Of a DNA stretch of 13,826 nucleotides, positions 12,881 to 13,826 are shown one piece after another; position 1 is the stretch's first letter; each line of letters opens with the position of its first letter. Source of the stretch: Frankiaceae bacterium. GTDB taxonomy: Bacteria; Actinomycetota; Actinomycetes; Mycobacteriales; SCTD01. A program made the position numbers and the translations under genes. The notes below the pieces were generated by a model. That model was not told the origin of the DNA. It ran no database searches and saw only the letters and a list, made by a program, of their open reading frames with translations. The stretch is taken from NCBI GenBank assembly GCA_947479995.1, contig CANKBT010000049.1, forward strand, positions 1 through 13,826, written 5' to 3'.

Positions 12881-13047
12881 CGGCTCCTCAGCGGTCGAGA
12901 GGCCGGTGCCCTGGACCGCAGCTGCGTCGACCGGGGGCAGTCGGCACCCACGCGCACGCGCTGTCGCGGCGCTGGCACCCGGCACCCTGAGGGTCGACGG
13001 CCTCGGCTGACCCTGACGACGCGGCTGGGCTGCCCTGGCGCGAGAGC
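12881..13047. other. Intergenic stretch without a recognised gene
   Basis: No gene is supported between the glnA remnant and the convergent esterase stop. It is open in some frames only because of high GC. The one visible structure is the AGGGTC/GACCCT inverted repeat at 12990-13014. Confidence 0.5.
12990..13014. terminator. Possible hairpin between convergent genes
   Basis: AGGGTC (12990-12995) pairs with GACCCT (13009-13014) across 13 nt. An overlapping ACCCT-G-AGGGT palindrome competes with it. The position ahead of the convergent esterase stop suits a terminator, but the stem is short. Confidence 0.25.
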
Positions 13048-13826
13048 TCAGCGGCCGCGCCACTGGGCTGCCGCGAGGTCCCAGAAGGCGTCGAGGTCGG
13101 GGGTCCACGTCGTCCACCAGTGCAGGCCGCACGAGCGCAGCTGGTGCGTGTGCCGCACCCCCGCGGCCGTGAGGGCGTCGCTGAAGGCCTGCGTCTGCTG
13201 CCGCAGCTGCGGCTCGGTGCCGGCCGTCGGGTAGACGAGGTCGGCGGCGTCCTCGGGCCGGCACGGGACGCCGTTGCCGCTCGAGAGGAAGACGGTGGTG
13301 CCGCGCAGCCGCCCCGCGTCGTGCAGCGGGTCGACGGCCTCCCACGCCGCCGCGTGCGCGACCGGGTCGCCGAGCGGCCCCGCAGCCAGCGGGTCGTCGC
13401 CCGCGCAGAGCTGCTCGGCCCGCATCGTCGCGAGCACGCCGAGCTGGTTGGCCGGGTCGCGCGGGGCGACTGCGCCGGACAGCACGCCGAGCTGGCCGAA
13501 GACGTCGGCGTGCACCTCCGCGAGGTGCGCGGCCGACAGCCCTCCCCCGCTGTAGCCGGCGAGGGCGCGGTGCTGCCGGTCGGCCCGCGTGCGGTACGTG
13601 CTGTCGACCCACCGCACCAGGTCGCGGCCGATCAGCGTGGCCTCGCGGCGGTGGCCGTCCACCCAGTCGACCGCGAGCCCGGTGACCGTGCCGAGCCGCG
13701 GGAGCACGACGATCGCCTGCTGGCGGGGCGAGCGGGCGGCGGTCGAGGCGAGCAGGTCGCCGTACTCGATCCAGCTGTCCTCGTCGCCCTGCGCCCCGTG
13801 CATCAGGTAGACGACCGGGTAGCGCG
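13048..13826 (-). CDS. Esterase family protein, antigen 85-like alpha/beta hydrolase (partial, N-terminus outside window)
   Basis: Serine hydrolase of the putative esterase / antigen 85 (PF00756-type) family. The visible part is 258 residues; the open frame continues past the right edge, since RYPVVYLMHGAQGDEDSW is an internal strand plus oxyanion region, so the ATG at 13803 is not the real start. The nucleophile elbow is AGYSGGG, with the serine at about visible residue 92. The catalytic His is likely in GLHWWTTW near the C-terminus (about visible residue 235), the same H-x-W-x-x-W arrangement seen in mycolyltransferases and related esterases. The acid residue is not assigned. A signal peptide would lie outside the window. 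It is convergent with the VOC gene and glnA remnant. Confidence 0.85.
   Translation of the reverse strand, partial: RYPVVYLMHGAQGDEDSWIEYGDLLASTAARSPRQQAIVVLPRLGTVTGLAVDWVDGHRREATLIGRDLVRWVDSTYRTRADRQHRALAGYSGGGLSAAHLAEVHADVFGQLGVLSGAVAPRDPANQLGVLATMRAEQLCAGDDPLAAGPLGDPVAHAAAWEAVDPLHDAGRLRGTTVFLSSGNGVPCRPEDAADLVYPTAGTEPQLRQQTQAFSDALTAAGVRHTHQLRSCGLHWWTTWTPDLDAFWDLAAAQWRGR

Noticed and set aside
13801..13803. ATG at 13803 as the start of the esterase
   Set aside because: The frame stays open to the window edge and the upstream residues RYPVVYL form a core strand of the fold, so the gene is cut by the edge.

Overview
The window is very GC-rich, densely packed chromosomal DNA from a high-GC actinobacterium (Actinomycetota). 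The evidence is strong G/C bias at third codon positions, a lipB / lipA / DUF4191 / RDD / glnA gene order like the one I know from Mycobacterium (Rv2217-Rv2220), an MmpL-type exporter, an F420-type luciferase-like oxidoreductase and a GlnR-type operator in front of glnA. I cannot name the genus. I see no integrase, transposase, phage gene, CRISPR array, tRNA or rRNA.

Layout. 1-776 (-): 5' part of a Ser/Thr protein kinase cut by the window edge. 836-2029 (+): FAD-dependent amine-oxidase-family oxidoreductase, overlapping tail to tail with an MMPL exporter (1964-4054, -). 4107-4730 (+): lipB, tail to tail with an F420-type oxidoreductase (4714-5619, -) that lies behind a DUF1877 gene (5643-6131, -). 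6183-7109 (+): lipA. 7226-7465 (+): an unrecognised 79-residue gene with a strong Shine-Dalgarno. 7492-8277 (+): PlsC-type acyltransferase. 8288-9055 (+): DUF4191 membrane protein. 9065-9538 (-): RDD membrane protein. 9674-11098 (+): glnA, with a four-half-site GlnR-type operator upstream and a strong hairpin downstream. 11266-12210 (+): homocysteine S-methyltransferase family protein. 12268-12660 (+): VOC protein. 12672-12880 (+): a decayed, internally deleted copy of the glnA 3' part. 13048-13826 (-): esterase cut by the window edge.

How the genes work together. LipB and LipA form the de novo lipoate pathway: octanoyl transfer from ACP, then sulfur insertion on the carrier domain. They are not adjacent here because an inverted two-gene block separates them. 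GlnA is the central ammonia-assimilation enzyme and appears nitrogen-regulated. The remaining genes look like independently transcribed housekeeping or accessory genes.

Most notable signals. First, a TANNNT -10 box sits only 5-7 nt before the start codon of seven of the genes (an eighth, DUF1877, may fit), while Shine-Dalgarno motifs are clear at only a few; this points to widespread leaderless transcription. Second, a glnA remnant, about 90% identical by my hand alignment and with mostly amino-acid-changing substitutions, lies downstream in direct orientation and flanks the methyltransferase-VOC pair together with the intact glnA. Third, a perfect actinobacterial DnaA box sits in the kinase/oxidoreductase divergent promoter region. 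I found no clear multi-gene system of a wholly new type.
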